Assembly: GCF_028994805.1 (NCBI RefSeq) | Contig: NZ_JAJQQP010000006.1 | Span: 1 to 64,000, forward strand | Direction of reading: 5' to 3' | Origin: Promicromonospora iranensis | GTDB taxonomy: Bacteria > Actinomycetota > Actinomycetes > Actinomycetales > Cellulomonadaceae | Length of the DNA stretch: 64,000 nucleotides | Part shown: positions 40,588 to 49,908 of the stretch, one piece after another | Numbering within the stretch: position 1 is the stretch's first letter | How the letters are laid out: each line of letters begins with the position of its first letter | Notes under the pieces: generated by a model | Database searches by the model: none | Told to the model about the DNA's origin: nothing | What the model saw: the letters and a program-made list of their open reading frames with translations, nothing else | Made by a program: the position numbers and the translations under genes

Positions 40588-41757
40588 TCAGTCGAGCACG
40601 GCGAACGCGCCGTCTTCGACGATCTGCACGACAGCCTCGTGCTCGGCGTCCCGCGCGTCGTTGATGGTCAGCTCACCCAGCACCGTCGGCACGCCGTCGA
40701 TGGTGCCGAGGCCCTCCTTGATCGCGTCCCGCTCGCCCGAGCAGGTGGACCGCACGGCGGTGTCGATCAGCATCAGGCCCGTGTACGCCTGGGCCGCGAA
40801 CTGGTCGGGCGGCGTCCCGTACTTCTCCTCGAAGTCGGCGAGGAACGCGGTGTTCTCCGGGTTGTCGGACGCCGAGTTCCACGCCGCCCCGACGACGACG
40901 CCCTCGGCGGCGTCCCCGGCGTCGGCCATCAGCTGCGGGTTGTTGAAGCCGTTGCCGCCGACGATCGGGACGTCGATGCCCAGCTCGCGTGCCTGAGTGA
41001 CCAGAGGGATCGCCGCCTCGATGAGGGCGGACACGACCAGCAGGTCCGCGTCGGCGGACCGGGCCTCGGTGAGCAGGGCGCGGAAGTCGGTGTCCGACGT
41101 GGAGAACTCGAGCGTCTCGGCGACCTCGATGCCCTCGGCGTCCAGCGACTCGGCGAACACCTCGTAGCCCGCCTCGGTGAAGGCATCGTCGTTGCTGTAC
41201 ATCACGACGGCGCTCTCGGCCCCGTAGACCTCCTTCGCCTTCGCGATGGTCTGCGGGATCACCTGGGCCTCGGTCAGCGAGTCACGGAAGATGTAGTCGC
41301 CCTGCTCGGTGATGCCGTCGGCGGTGTTCGAGATCGCGAGCACGGGAACGCCTTCCTCCTGCGCGATCGGCTGCGCCTGGAAGCCGCCGTTGGAGAGGGT
41401 GGGGCCGATGATCACGCTCACGCCGTCGTCCGCCGTGAACTGCTCGAAGACCGCGATGCCCTGGCGGGGGTCCGTCTGGTCGTCCTCGATGGTCAGCTCG
41501 TACTCGACGCCGCCGTCGGCGTTCAGCTGCTCGGCCGCGAGCTCGAGCCCCATCTGCTGCGACTCGCCGTAGCTGGCGGCCGCGCCCGTGAGGCTGAGTG
41601 CCGCCCCGACCGGCACGGGTGACCCGATGGTGCAGTCGGCACCGGTGCCCTCGCCGACCAGGCTGGCGTCGTCCCCTCCGCCGCCGCCCGACGTACAGGC
41701 GGCGAGGGTGACGGTCACGGCGGTAGCGGCGAGAAACGCACGAGCGCGATGCGACAT
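40588..41757 (-). CDS. lipoprotein substrate-binding protein of the Liv-type importer
   Basis: The 389-residue protein has a lipoprotein signal (VTLAAC) and a Gly/Asp-rich linker. Its two-lobed periplasmic-binding type I domain shows PVGAALSLTGAAASYGESQQMGLEL, IIGPTLSNGGFQA and AQAYTGLMLIDTAV. It binds the substrate on the outer face of the membrane and passes it to LivH/LivM. GGAG precedes the ATG. It is divergent from a sugar-type binding protein across 183 bp. Confidence 0.9.
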   Translation of the reverse strand: MSHRARAFLAATAVTVTLAACTSGGGGGDDASLVGEGTGADCTIGSPVPVGAALSLTGAAASYGESQQMGLELAAEQLNADGGVEYELTIEDDQTDPRQGIAVFEQFTADDGVSVIIGPTLSNGGFQAQPIAQEEGVPVLAISNTADGITEQGDYIFRDSLTEAQVIPQTIAKAKEVYGAESAVVMYSNDDAFTEAGYEVFAESLDAEGIEVAETLEFSTSDTDFRALLTEARSADADLLVVSALIEAAIPLVTQARELGIDVPIVGGNGFNNPQLMADAGDAAEGVVVGAAWNSASDNPENTAFLADFEEKYGTPPDQFAAQAYTGLMLIDTAVRSTCSGERDAIKEGLGTIDGVPTVLGELTINDARDAEHEAVVQIVEDGAFAVLD

Positions 41758-41940
41758 ACAGGTCTCCAAAGTGTGGACGAGGCCGTCGGTTGCAGTGGAA
41801 GAGATGGTCGAACATGCCGGTAGCGGGGGAAATTCTGGCACTGATGTGGTTTGTATCACACCCGATACCGACCAGGACGCGACGTATCGATTCAGCGCAA
41901 ATGCTTGACACCCCGGGCCCGGGGAGGAAACGTCCGGCGC
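41758..41940. promoter_or_regulatory. divergent promoter region between two ABC importer operons
   Basis: On the plus strand a perfect -35 (TTGACA, 41905-41910) is followed by a 14-bp palindrome (CCCCGGGCCCGGGG, 41911-41924) and a weak -10 (AAACGT, 41928-41933), placing the start at or near the ATG at 41941. A GTATC-N6-GATAC palindrome (41853-41868) lies nearer the minus-strand gene. Either palindrome could bind a regulator. Confidence 0.5.
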
Positions 41941-43245
41941 ATGAACCGCCGAACCACCCTCGCAGGAGTGACCACAGCCGCCGTGGCACTGACCCTCGCG
42001 GCCTGCGCGCCGACGTCGGGCAGCCCGGAGCCTGGTACCGCAGCGGGGGAGGGGTGCGACGGCGACGCGGTCGCGCTCGACGTGTGGTCCTGGCGTACCG
42101 AGGACGTCAAGACGTACGAGCAGATCTTCGACGTCTTCGAACAGGCCAACCCGTGCATCACGGTGAGCTTCCAAGCCCACCTCAACACCGAGTACGACCA
42201 GATCCTGCGCACCGGGCTGACCGGATCCGACGGGCCCGACATCGCACAGGTGCGGTCCTACGGCCTGCTCCAGCCGCTCGTCGAGGGCGGCAACCTGGAG
42301 CCGCTCGAAGACCTCGTCCCGGCGCTCGGCGACTTCGACGACGCCATGCTCGACGGCGCTCGCGGACGCGAGGACGGGGCGGTCTACGGCGTGCCGCTGG
42401 CCTCCCAGACGATCCAGGTCTACTACAACACGGCGATCTTCGAGGAGAACGGCCTGGAGGAGCCCGAGACCTGGGACGACTTCATGGCGATCAACGACGA
42501 GCTCCTCGGGGCGGACGTGACGCCCCTCGCCGTCGGCGCCCGCGACGGCTGGTTCGTGCCGACCGTGCACGACGCCCTGACCGCTGCCCAGTACGGCGGC
42601 GCGGACTTCCAGCAGGCGCTGCGCGACGGCGACACCGACTTCACCGACCCGGCCTACGTCGACTCGATCCAGACGCTCAAGGACCTGCAGGAGTACATGC
42701 CCGAGGACGTGACCGGCGTGGCGTACACGGACGCGCAGGTGCTGTTCACGTCCGAGCAGGCGGCGATGTTCGCCGGCGGCTCGTACGAGCTGGCGTTCTT
42801 CCAGGAGGCCAACCCCGACCTCGACCTCGGCGTGTTCCAGGTGCCCCCGCCGCCCGGGTCGGCCCTCGACCACCCGGTCACCGCGGGGTACGCCGACGGC
42901 AGCTGGGGCCTCTCGGCCACGACCGAGCACCCCCGGGAGGCGGAGACCCTGCTGAACTGGCTGGCCACGCCCGAGTTCGGGCAGCTGGTCGCCGACGAGC
43001 TCAAGCAGTTCTCGCCGGTCCCCGGCGTCGAGTACTCGGACCCGCTCCAGCAGGAGATGTGGGACCTGTACCAGGAGAACCCCGCGCCGTACCTGCTGCT
43101 CGTCGACTACCGCTACGGCGACCCTGTGGGCACGGACCTCATGGGTGAGGCGGGTCAGAAGCTGTTCCTCGGCGACGTCGACGCCGAAGCAGCCGCGCAG
43201 ATCGTCCAGGACGGCCTGTCGGCCTGGTGGACGCCGGGCGAGTGA
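41941..43245 (+). CDS. lipoprotein sugar-binding protein of a carbohydrate ABC importer
   Basis: The 434-residue product has a lipoprotein signal (LTLAAC) and a type I extracellular sugar-binding fold: VWSWRTEDVKTYEQIFDVFEQANP, then YGVPLASQTIQVYYNTAIFEENG, and SWGLSATTEHPREAETLLNWLATPEFG. These match the CUT1 (maltose/oligosaccharide) class. GGAGG lies unusually far (about 15 nt) from the ATG, and a nearby promoter makes a leaderless transcript possible. With the cellulase 4 kb away, uptake of cello- or xylo-oligosaccharides is a reasonable guess, not shown by the sequence. Confidence 0.9.
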   Translation: MNRRTTLAGVTTAAVALTLAACAPTSGSPEPGTAAGEGCDGDAVALDVWSWRTEDVKTYEQIFDVFEQANPCITVSFQAHLNTEYDQILRTGLTGSDGPDIAQVRSYGLLQPLVEGGNLEPLEDLVPALGDFDDAMLDGARGREDGAVYGVPLASQTIQVYYNTAIFEENGLEEPETWDDFMAINDELLGADVTPLAVGARDGWFVPTVHDALTAAQYGGADFQQALRDGDTDFTDPAYVDSIQTLKDLQEYMPEDVTGVAYTDAQVLFTSEQAAMFAGGSYELAFFQEANPDLDLGVFQVPPPPGSALDHPVTAGYADGSWGLSATTEHPREAETLLNWLATPEFGQLVADELKQFSPVPGVEYSDPLQQEMWDLYQENPAPYLLLVDYRYGDPVGTDLMGEAGQKLFLGDVDAEAAAQIVQDGLSAWWTPGE

Positions 43246-44162
43246 GCGGCCGTCGCACAGCGGCGCTGCCCACCCCCGTAGCACTGCTCTTCCTGCTGCC
43301 CGCAGCAGCGCTGTTCGGCATCTTCGTGCTCTACCCGATGGCGACGGCGCTGACCTACTCGCTGTTCTCCTGGCGCGGCACCGCGCAGGAGGCGTTCGTC
43401 GGGCTGGACAACTTCGTCGCGCTGTTCACCACCGAGCCGTACCGCAGCCAGCTGCCACGCGCGTTCGCGCACAACGCGCTGCTGTTCGCCGGCGCGATGG
43501 TCGTGCAGAACTCCGTGGGCCTGCTGCTGGCGTACGTGCTGCACCGGCGGGAGCGCGTGCGCCGGCTCTTCCAGGTGCTGTACACGATGCCGTACCTCGT
43601 CTCGCCGCTGGTCGTCGGGTACCTGTGGTCGCTGCTGCTCTCGCCGCTGTTCGGCCCGGTGAACGCCGTGCTGCGCGCCGTCGGCCTAGAATCCGTCGCC
43701 CAGCCGTGGCTGGGCGACCCGGACACGGCCCTCTGGGTGGTCGTCCTCGTGACCGCCTGGCAGTGGGTGGGGTTCCCGCTCCTGATCTACGGCGCCGCAC
43801 TCGGGTCGCTGGACCCCACGATGGAGGAGGCCGCGATGCTCGACGGCGCGACCTCCCGCCAGCGGTTCTGGCACGTCACCCTGCCCATGCTGCTGCCGGT
43901 GATCGGCACGGTGAGCGTGCTGACGTTCATCTTCTCCATGGAGGCGTTCCCGATCCCGTACGCCCTGGGCGGCTCCAACGGGAGCCCCGCCGGCGCGACC
44001 GACGTCATGTCGCTCCTCTTCTACCGCACCGCGTTCAGCTCGGGGGCCTCCAACGCGATAGGCATCTCGTCCGCGGTGGCGATCGTCCTGTTCGTCGTGA
44101 TCGTCGGGGTGTCGGTGCTGTTCACGCGCTGGTTCCGCAAGGTCGAGCGGGGCCTGACGTGA
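43242..44162 (+). CDS. carbohydrate ABC importer permease, MalF/UgpA type
   Basis: The 306-residue permease has six membrane helices and the EAA coupling motif EEAAMLDGATSRQRFWHVTLPMLLPVIG. I chose the GTG at 43242, which overlaps the stop of the binding protein (GTGA). An upstream in-frame GTG at 43227 would add five residues. No ATPase gene is present; importers of this class often share a common MsiK-type ATPase encoded elsewhere. Confidence 0.9.
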   Translation: MSGRRTAALPTPVALLFLLPAAALFGIFVLYPMATALTYSLFSWRGTAQEAFVGLDNFVALFTTEPYRSQLPRAFAHNALLFAGAMVVQNSVGLLLAYVLHRRERVRRLFQVLYTMPYLVSPLVVGYLWSLLLSPLFGPVNAVLRAVGLESVAQPWLGDPDTALWVVVLVTAWQWVGFPLLIYGAALGSLDPTMEEAAMLDGATSRQRFWHVTLPMLLPVIGTVSVLTFIFSMEAFPIPYALGGSNGSPAGATDVMSLLFYRTAFSSGASNAIGISSAVAIVLFVVIVGVSVLFTRWFRKVERGLT

Positions 44163-44968
44163 AGCGCGCCGCGGTGCACGTCGTGCTGTGGGGCTACGCC
44201 GCCGTCGCGCTGCTGCCGCTGCTGATCATGGTGTGGAACTCGTTCCGGACCGACCAGGAGCTGGTGGCCGAGCCGCTCGGGCTTCCGGTGAGCCCGTCGT
44301 TCGACGCCTACCGGGAGGCCTGGGTCGAGGCGTCGTTCTCGACGTACTTCCTCAACTCGGTGCTCGTCACCACGGCCTCGGTGGCCCTGTCCACTGCTGT
44401 GTCCCTGCTGGCGGCGTACGCGCTCGCCCGGTCGCGCTCACGGCTGATGGGGGTGATCGAGCAGGTCTTCGTCTCGGGCCTGATGATGCCCGTGTTCCTC
44501 ATGATCGTGCCGATCTTCTACCTGCTCGACACGATAGGGCTCGCCTCCACCCGGACCGGTCTGATCCTGGTGTACTCGGCGGTCTCCATCCCGTTCTCGG
44601 TCTTCGTCCTGGCGACGTTCCTGCGCCAGCTGCCCGTCGAGCTGGAGGACGCCGCCCGGATCGACGGCGCCGGCCCGCTGCGTACCTTCTGGTCGGTGCT
44701 GCTCCCGCTCGTGCGCCCCGCCGTCGCCACGGTGGTGGTGTTCCGGTTCGTGCCCATCTGGAACGACTTCTTCTATCCGCTGATCCTGGTGCGCGACCGC
44801 GCCCAGTACACGCTGCCGGTCGGCCTGACCACGTTCTTCGGCGAGTACCAGACGTCGTGGTCCACGCTGTTCGCCGGCCTCGTCATTGCTACGCTCCCCT
44901 TGGTGCTCCTCTTCCTGGTCGCCACCCGGCAGATCGTCGCCGGGCTCACGGCAGGGATGGGACGTTGA
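44159..44968 (+). CDS. carbohydrate ABC importer permease, MalG/UgpE type
   Basis: The 269-residue permease has six membrane helices and the EAA motif ELEDAARIDGAGPLRTFWSVLLPLVRP. Its GTG overlaps the previous stop by four bases. It forms the channel with the MalF-like partner. It ends the operon; about 190 bp then lead to trigger factor. Confidence 0.9.
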   Translation: MKRAAVHVVLWGYAAVALLPLLIMVWNSFRTDQELVAEPLGLPVSPSFDAYREAWVEASFSTYFLNSVLVTTASVALSTAVSLLAAYALARSRSRLMGVIEQVFVSGLMMPVFLMIVPIFYLLDTIGLASTRTGLILVYSAVSIPFSVFVLATFLRQLPVELEDAARIDGAGPLRTFWSVLLPLVRPAVATVVVFRFVPIWNDFFYPLILVRDRAQYTLPVGLTTFFGEYQTSWSTLFAGLVIATLPLVLLFLVATRQIVAGLTAGMGR

Positions 44969-45157
44969 CGGTGTGCGGCACGACACCAGGTTGCATTCGG
45001 CGCCTGTGGTCGTGGGGCGTACCATTGACGGGTTGCCCGTGCGCCTGGCGCACATCGCTCTCAGCGAGCAGCCGCAACTGAGTTGAGCATCCCCGCGCCA
45101 CCCCGGGACGCAGTACGCCGGCGTGCGCGCACCCCCGACATTCTGGAGACCATCGAA

Positions 45158-46558
45158 GTGAAGAGCGCCGTCGAGACCCTGGAGCCCACCAAGGTCAAGC
45201 TGACCGTCGAGGTGGACTACGACGAGCTCAAGCCGAGCATCGATCACGCCTACGAGCACATCGCGGAGCAGGTGAACATCCCCGGTTTCCGCAAGGGCAA
45301 GGTCCCCCCGCGCATCATCGACCAGCGGGTCGGCTGGGGCGCCGTGATCGAGCACGCCGTGAACGACGGCCTCTCCGGTTTCTACCGTGACGCGCTCGGC
45401 GAGACCGACCTGCGTCCGCTCGCCCAGCCGGAGATCGACGTCACCGACATCCCGGCCAAGGCCGGCGAGGGCCAGCTGAAGTTCACGGCCGAGGTCGAGG
45501 TGCGCCCGGAGATCGAGCTGCCCGACCTGTCCGCCGTCGACCTGACCGTCGAGTCCACGCAGGTCACGGACGAGGACGTCACGGAGCGGATGGACGCCCT
45601 GCGGGAGCGCTTCGGCACCCTGGTCGGCGTCGACCGTCCGGCTGTCGAGGGCGACTACATCGTCATCGACCTGAAGGCCGTCATCGGTGACGAGGAGGTC
45701 GACTCCGTGTCGGGCGTCTCGTACCAGATCGGCTCCGGCAACATGCTCGAGGGCCTGGACGAGGCCCTGACCGGCCTGTCCGCCGGCGAGACCACCACCT
45801 TCAAGGCGCCGCTCGCCGGCGGCGACCACGAGGGCAAGGAGGCGGACGTCACCGTCACCGCCACCTCGGTCAAGCAGCGCGACCTCCCTGAGGTGGACGA
45901 CGACTTCGCCCAGCTCGCCTCGGAGTTCGACACGCTCGACGAGCTCAAGGAAGACCTGAGGACGCAGGTCGCCGGCATCAAGACCTCCAACCAGGCCGTC
46001 ACCGCCCGTGACGCCCTCATGGAGAAGCTGCTGGAGACCGTCGAGGTCCCCGTGCCCACCGGTGTGGTCCAGGCCGAGGTGCACCGTCACCTCGAGTCCG
46101 AGAGCCGCCTGGAGGACGACGAGCACCGCGCCGAGGTCACCGAGGACGCCACCAAGGCGATCAAGAACCAGATCCTGCTCGACACCCTCGCCGAGAAGCT
46201 CAAGGTGCAGGTGAGCCAGGGCGAGCTCGTCGAGTACCTGGTGAGCGCCTCGCAGCAGTACGGCATGGAGCCGAGCGAGTTCATCCAGACCCTCGAGCAG
46301 GGCGGTCAGATCCCCGCCATGGTCGGCGAGGTCGCGCGCTCGAAGGCGCTCGCGGTCGCGCTGCGCCAGATCGACGTCAAGGACTCCGACGGCAACGTCG
46401 TCGACCTGAGCGAGTTCATCGGCTCGGAAGAGGCCGACGATGCCCAGGCCGCCCTGAACGACGCGATGGCGCAGGCTCAGGAGGCGGCTGACGACGAGGC
46501 GTCCGAGACGCCCGCCGAGGGCTCCGAGCCGGAGTCGTCGGAGCCCGCGAAGGCCTGA
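45158..46558 (+). CDS. tig: trigger factor, ribosome-associated chaperone and prolyl isomerase
   Basis: The 466-residue protein begins MKSAVETLEPTKVKLTVEV and carries the ribosome-binding signature GFRKGKVPP. A PPIase (FKBP-like) domain follows (about 150-240) and then a long helical C-terminal domain, and the chain ends in an Asp/Glu/Ala-rich tail. It binds nascent chains at the ribosome exit. I chose the GTG at 45158 because it gives the standard family N-terminus; GGAG lies about 10 bases upstream. It precedes the clp genes, the usual order in actinobacteria. Confidence 0.95.
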   Translation: MKSAVETLEPTKVKLTVEVDYDELKPSIDHAYEHIAEQVNIPGFRKGKVPPRIIDQRVGWGAVIEHAVNDGLSGFYRDALGETDLRPLAQPEIDVTDIPAKAGEGQLKFTAEVEVRPEIELPDLSAVDLTVESTQVTDEDVTERMDALRERFGTLVGVDRPAVEGDYIVIDLKAVIGDEEVDSVSGVSYQIGSGNMLEGLDEALTGLSAGETTTFKAPLAGGDHEGKEADVTVTATSVKQRDLPEVDDDFAQLASEFDTLDELKEDLRTQVAGIKTSNQAVTARDALMEKLLETVEVPVPTGVVQAEVHRHLESESRLEDDEHRAEVTEDATKAIKNQILLDTLAEKLKVQVSQGELVEYLVSASQQYGMEPSEFIQTLEQGGQIPAMVGEVARSKALAVALRQIDVKDSDGNVVDLSEFIGSEEADDAQAALNDAMAQAQEAADDEASETPAEGSEPESSEPAKA

Positions 46559-46594
46559 CGCACACCCGGCCCGACAGGGCCTGAGCACGACGCC

Positions 46595-46639
46595 GGACGG
46601 CGGTCCGCACCCTCGGCGTGAGGGTGCGGACCGCCGTCC
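46595..46639 (+). terminator. perfect 19-bp hairpin after trigger factor
   Basis: GGACGGCGGTCCGCACCCT (46595-46613) pairs exactly with 46621-46639 around a 7-nt loop. It lies 36 bp after the tig stop, so clpP1 is likely transcribed from its own promoter. Confidence 0.8.
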
Positions 46640-46675
46640 GCGTTACCCCCGACTTCGCCGTGGGCAGCACCGATG

Positions 46676-46686
46676 CGCTGTAGGCG
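46676..46686. promoter_or_regulatory. candidate ClgR binding site
   Basis: CGC-TGTAG-GCG followed by AAAC matches the CGC-N5-GCG core recognised by ClgR, which activates clpP and clpC genes in Streptomyces, Mycobacterium and Corynebacterium. It lies about 110 bp before clpP1. The match is short and unverified. Confidence 0.4.
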
Positions 46687-46795
46687 AAACGGGCTCCGAA
46701 TCAGGACTTCCGGCGGGTGGGGGCACGTTAGGGTCGAGCGACACGACGTCGTAGGGCGTGGTCCAAAGACGAGAGTCAGAACCGAGGAGATGGAC

Positions 46796-47425
46796 GTGAA
46801 CGATCTGCTGCGGATGGATGCTGGGCCGGTAGCGCGGACGGAGGGTGCTGGCTTCGGGCTCAACGACTCCATCTACAACCGGCTGCTCAAGGAACGCATC
46901 ATCTGGCTGGGGTCGGAGGTGCGCGACGAGAACGCGAACGCGATCAGCGCCCAGATGATGCTTCTCGCGGCCGAGGACCCCGAGAAGGACATCTGGCTGT
47001 ACATCAACTCGCCCGGCGGCTCCATCACGGCCGGCATGGCGATCTACGACACGATGCAGTTCATCAAGCCGGACGTGGCGACCGTCGCGATGGGTATGGC
47101 CGCCTCCATGGGGCAGTTCCTGCTGTCCTCCGGTACGAAGGGCAAGCGGTACATCACGCCGCACGCCCGCGTGCTGATGCACCAGCCGTCGGGCGGTGTC
47201 GGCGGAACCGCGACCGACGTGCGCATCGGTGCGCAGCTCATCATGCACATGAAGAAGGTGCTCGCCGAGCTGACGTCCGAGCAGACCGGTCAGCCGATCG
47301 AGAAGATCATCAAGGACAACGACCGGGACAACTGGTTCACGGCCTCCGAGGCGCTGGAGTACGGCTTCGTCGATCACGTCGTCGAGACCGCCGCGCTGGC
47401 CGGCGGCGGCGGCATGGCCAGCTGA
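46796..47425 (+). CDS. clpP1: ATP-dependent Clp protease proteolytic subunit 1
   Basis: The 209-residue subunit has the ClpP serine in [12 protein letters not shown], the histidine in [10 protein letters not shown] and the DYGFVDH-like YGFVDHVVE helix. I chose the GTG at 46796 because GGAG lies six bases upstream. The ATG at 46790 directly abuts that site and is less likely. Actinobacteria use two different ClpP rings that work together; this is the first, with clpP2 43 bp downstream. Confidence 0.95.
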   Translation: MNDLLRMDAGPVARTEGAGFGLNDSIYNRLLKERIIWLGSEVRDENANAISAQMMLLAAEDPEKDIWLYINSPGGSITAGMAIYDTMQFIKPDVATVAMGMAASMGQFLLSSGTKGKRYITPHARVLMHQPSGGVGGTATDVRIGAQLIMHMKKVLAELTSEQTGQPIEKIIKDNDRDNWFTASEALEYGFVDHVVETAALAGGGGMAS

Positions 47426-47468
47426 CCGCCCGGAAACGCATACTGACCTTTATTGCGAGGAGACCATC

Positions 47469-48188
47469 GTGAGTCCTGAAGCCCAGTTCGTCGCAGCCGC
47501 AGAGCGCCTTGCCGGCGCACGTGCCCACTCGGGCATGGGGCTGCCGTATGCCACCGCCGGCGCCACGCCGTCCGCGCGCTACGTGCTTCCGCAGTTCGAG
47601 GAGCGCACCGCGTACGGCTTCAAGCGCCAGGACCCGTACACCAAGCTGTTCGAGGACCGCATCATCTTCCTGGGCGTCCAGGTCGACGACGCGTCCGCCG
47701 ACGACGTCATGGCCCAGCTGCTGGTCCTGGAGACCCAGGACCCGGACCGTGACGTGATGATGTACATCAACTCGCCGGGTGGCTCGTTCACGGCCATGAC
47801 GGCGCTGTACGACACCATGCAGTTCATCAAGCCGCAGATCCAGACCGTGTGCCTCGGCCAGGCGGCGTCGGCCGCGGCGGTCCTGCTGGCCGCCGGCCAG
47901 CCGGGCAAGCGCCTCGCGCTGCCGAACTCCCGCGTGCTGATCCACCAGCCCGCGATGGAGGGTGGCGGCTACGCGCAGGCCTCGGACATCGAGATCCACG
48001 CGAACGAGCTCATCCGCATGCGGGAGTGGCTCGAGCTGACGATCGCGACGCACTCCGGCAAGTCGCAGGAGCAGGTGCGTGACGACATCGAGCGCGACAA
48101 GATCCTCACCGCGGCACAGGCCAAGGACTACGGCCTGATCGACGAGGTGCTGGAGTCGCGCAAGCCGGTCGCGGTCGTGCGGAACTGA
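47469..48188 (+). CDS. clpP2: ATP-dependent Clp protease proteolytic subunit 2
   Basis: The 239-residue subunit has the catalytic serine in [16 protein letters not shown], histidine in [12 protein letters not shown] and the closing [10 protein letters not shown]. The N-terminal extension of about 45 residues ([21 protein letters not shown]) is longer than in clpP1, as usual for ClpP2. The GTG at 47469 has GAGGAG upstream. It shares an operon with clpP1 and forms the mixed ClpP1P2 protease. Confidence 0.95.
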   Translation: MSPEAQFVAAAERLAGARAHSGMGLPYATAGATPSARYVLPQFEERTAYGFKRQDPYTKLFEDRIIFLGVQVDDASADDVMAQLLVLETQDPDRDVMMYINSPGGSFTAMTALYDTMQFIKPQIQTVCLGQAASAAAVLLAAGQPGKRLALPNSRVLIHQPAMEGGGYAQASDIEIHANELIRMREWLELTIATHSGKSQEQVRDDIERDKILTAAQAKDYGLIDEVLESRKPVAVVRN

Positions 48189-48216
48189 TCTCTCGGTTTC
48201 GTCGAGGCCGCTTCCT

Positions 48217-48264
48217 GACGCCGGGGCATGCCACCTATACCGGTGGACGACACGCCCCGGCGTC
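48217..48264 (+). terminator. compound hairpin after clpP2
   Basis: GACGCCGGGGC (48217-48227) and GCCCCGGCGTC (48254-48264) form an 11-bp stem; an inner CCACC/GGTGG stem sits inside the loop. It separates clpP2 from clpX. Confidence 0.7.
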
Positions 48265-48291
48265 GGGCATGGTGGGACACGCTGCACAGAA

Positions 48292-48309
48292 CATGACAAA
48301 ATTGTCATG
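48292..48309. promoter_or_regulatory. AT-rich palindromic operator upstream of clpX
   Basis: CATGACAA and TTGTCATG are perfect 8-bp arms around a 2-bp centre in the 280-bp gap before clpX. The site stands out from the GC-rich background and is a good candidate for a dimeric regulator. It does not resemble the ClgR core. Confidence 0.5.
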
Positions 48310-48468
48310 ATCTGGTGAATATCGGTCATGCGACCCGCCGGGCCGCCGGGCTGACAACAGGCCACCGGTGGTGTGGAATGGATCTAAGACCGCTCGACGT
48401 TGCGGATCTGCTGGGTCAACCGGCCTGTGCGGGACTCCGTGAGGGTGCACAAGGCGAGGAGACAGGTA

Positions 48469-49758
48469 GTGGTGCGAATCGGTGACGGCGCGGAACTGCT
48501 CAAGTGCAACTTCTGCGGTAAGTCGCAGAAGCAGGTGAAGAAGCTGATCGCCGGGCCGGGCGTGTACATCTGCGACGAGTGCATCGAGCTGTGCAACGAG
48601 ATCATCGAGGAAGAGCTCGGCGAGGCGGCCGAGCTCGGGCTGACCGAGCTGCCCAAGCCGCGCGAGATCTTCGACTTCCTCGAGCAGTACATCATCGGCC
48701 AGGACCCCGCCAAGCGCGCCCTGGCCGTTGCGGTCTACAACCACTACAAGCGCATCCAGGCCGGTGAGGCCGGCCGGTCGATCGGCCCGGACGACCAGGA
48801 CCCGGTGGAGATCGCCAAGTCCAACATCCTGCTCATCGGCCCCACCGGCACGGGCAAGACGTATCTGGCGCAGACGCTGGCCAAGATGCTCAACGTGCCG
48901 TTCGCGATCGCTGACGCGACCGCCCTCACCGAGGCCGGCTACGTGGGCGAGGACGTCGAGAACATCCTGCTCAAGCTGATCCAGGCCGCGGACTACGACG
49001 TCAAGAAGGCCGAGACGGGCATCATCTACATCGACGAGGTCGACAAGGTGGCCCGCAAGGCGGAGAACCCGTCGATCACGCGTGACGTGTCCGGCGAGGG
49101 TGTCCAGCAGGCACTCCTGAAGATCATCGAGGGCACCACGGCATCGGTGCCGCCGCAGGGCGGGCGCAAGCACCCGCACCAGGAGTTCATCCAGATCGAC
49201 ACCACGAACGTGCTGTTCATCGTGGCCGGCGCGTTCGCGGGCCTGGACGACATCGTGGCCGCCCGGTCCCGCAAGCGCGGCATCGGGTTCAGCGCCCCCA
49301 TGGAGTCCATCGCGGTCGACGAGGACCTGTTCGCCGAGGTCCGGCCCGAGGACCTGCAGAAGTACGGTCTGATCCCCGAGTTCATCGGTCGGCTGCCCGT
49401 CATCGCGTCCGTCTCGCCGCTCGACCGCGACGCGCTGGTACGGATCCTCACGGAGCCCAAGAACGCGCTCGTGAAGCAGTACAAGCGCATGTTCGAGATC
49501 GACGGTGTGGAGCTCGAGTTCGACGAGCCCGCCGTCGGTGCCATCGCCGAGCAGGCCCTGCTCCGCGGAACCGGCGCACGCGGGCTGCGGGCCATCCTCG
49601 AAGAGGTGCTCCAGCAGGTCATGTTCGACGTGCCGAGCCGCGACGACATCGAGCGTGTGGTCATCACCCGCGACGTGGTGCTCGACAACGTGAACCCGAC
49701 CGTGGTGCCGCGCAAGAACCCCGTGCGCGGCCGTCAGCCGCGCGAGAAGAGCGCGTAG
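48469..49758 (+). CDS. clpX: ClpX, substrate-unfolding ATPase of the Clp protease
   Basis: The 429-residue AAA+ protein has an N-terminal four-cysteine zinc domain (CNFCGKS, CDEC), Walker [13 protein letters not shown], Walker [10 protein letters not shown], the ClpP-docking IGF loop (KRGIGFSAP) and sensor region [16 protein letters not shown] chose the first of two adjacent GTG codons (48469), giving VVRIGDG, which matches the family start; GAGGAG lies seven bases upstream. ClpX feeds substrates to ClpP1P2. Confidence 0.95.
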   Translation: MVRIGDGAELLKCNFCGKSQKQVKKLIAGPGVYICDECIELCNEIIEEELGEAAELGLTELPKPREIFDFLEQYIIGQDPAKRALAVAVYNHYKRIQAGEAGRSIGPDDQDPVEIAKSNILLIGPTGTGKTYLAQTLAKMLNVPFAIADATALTEAGYVGEDVENILLKLIQAADYDVKKAETGIIYIDEVDKVARKAENPSITRDVSGEGVQQALLKIIEGTTASVPPQGGRKHPHQEFIQIDTTNVLFIVAGAFAGLDDIVAARSRKRGIGFSAPMESIAVDEDLFAEVRPEDLQKYGLIPEFIGRLPVIASVSPLDRDALVRILTEPKNALVKQYKRMFEIDGVELEFDEPAVGAIAEQALLRGTGARGLRAILEEVLQQVMFDVPSRDDIERVVITRDVVLDNVNPTVVPRKNPVRGRQPREKSA

Positions 49759-49789
49759 CCGCCCGCAGGGGCGGCCAGGAGCGAAAGTA

Positions 49790-49854
49790 CGCCTGGCCGG
49801 TCTCGACGGGCTCGATCCTTGCGGTCGAGCCGGTCGAGACCGGCCAGGCGTTTT
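49790..49854. terminator. strong intrinsic terminator between convergent clpX and fadD
   Basis: CGCCTGGCCGGTCTCGAC (49790-49807) pairs perfectly with 49833-49850, has an inner GGCTCGA/TCGAGCC stem, and is followed by TTTT on the plus strand. It sits between two convergent genes and likely serves both. Confidence 0.9.
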
Positions 49855-49908
49855 GCGTTCCGCTCGGTCAGGCCCAGCGGGCAGCTGGGCCGTGCGGTTC
49901 GGCCGCGA

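Noticed and set aside
44969-45157. tRNA gene before trigger factor
   Set aside because: I looked for acceptor-stem pairing and the T-loop GTTCRA pattern in the 190-bp gap and found none.
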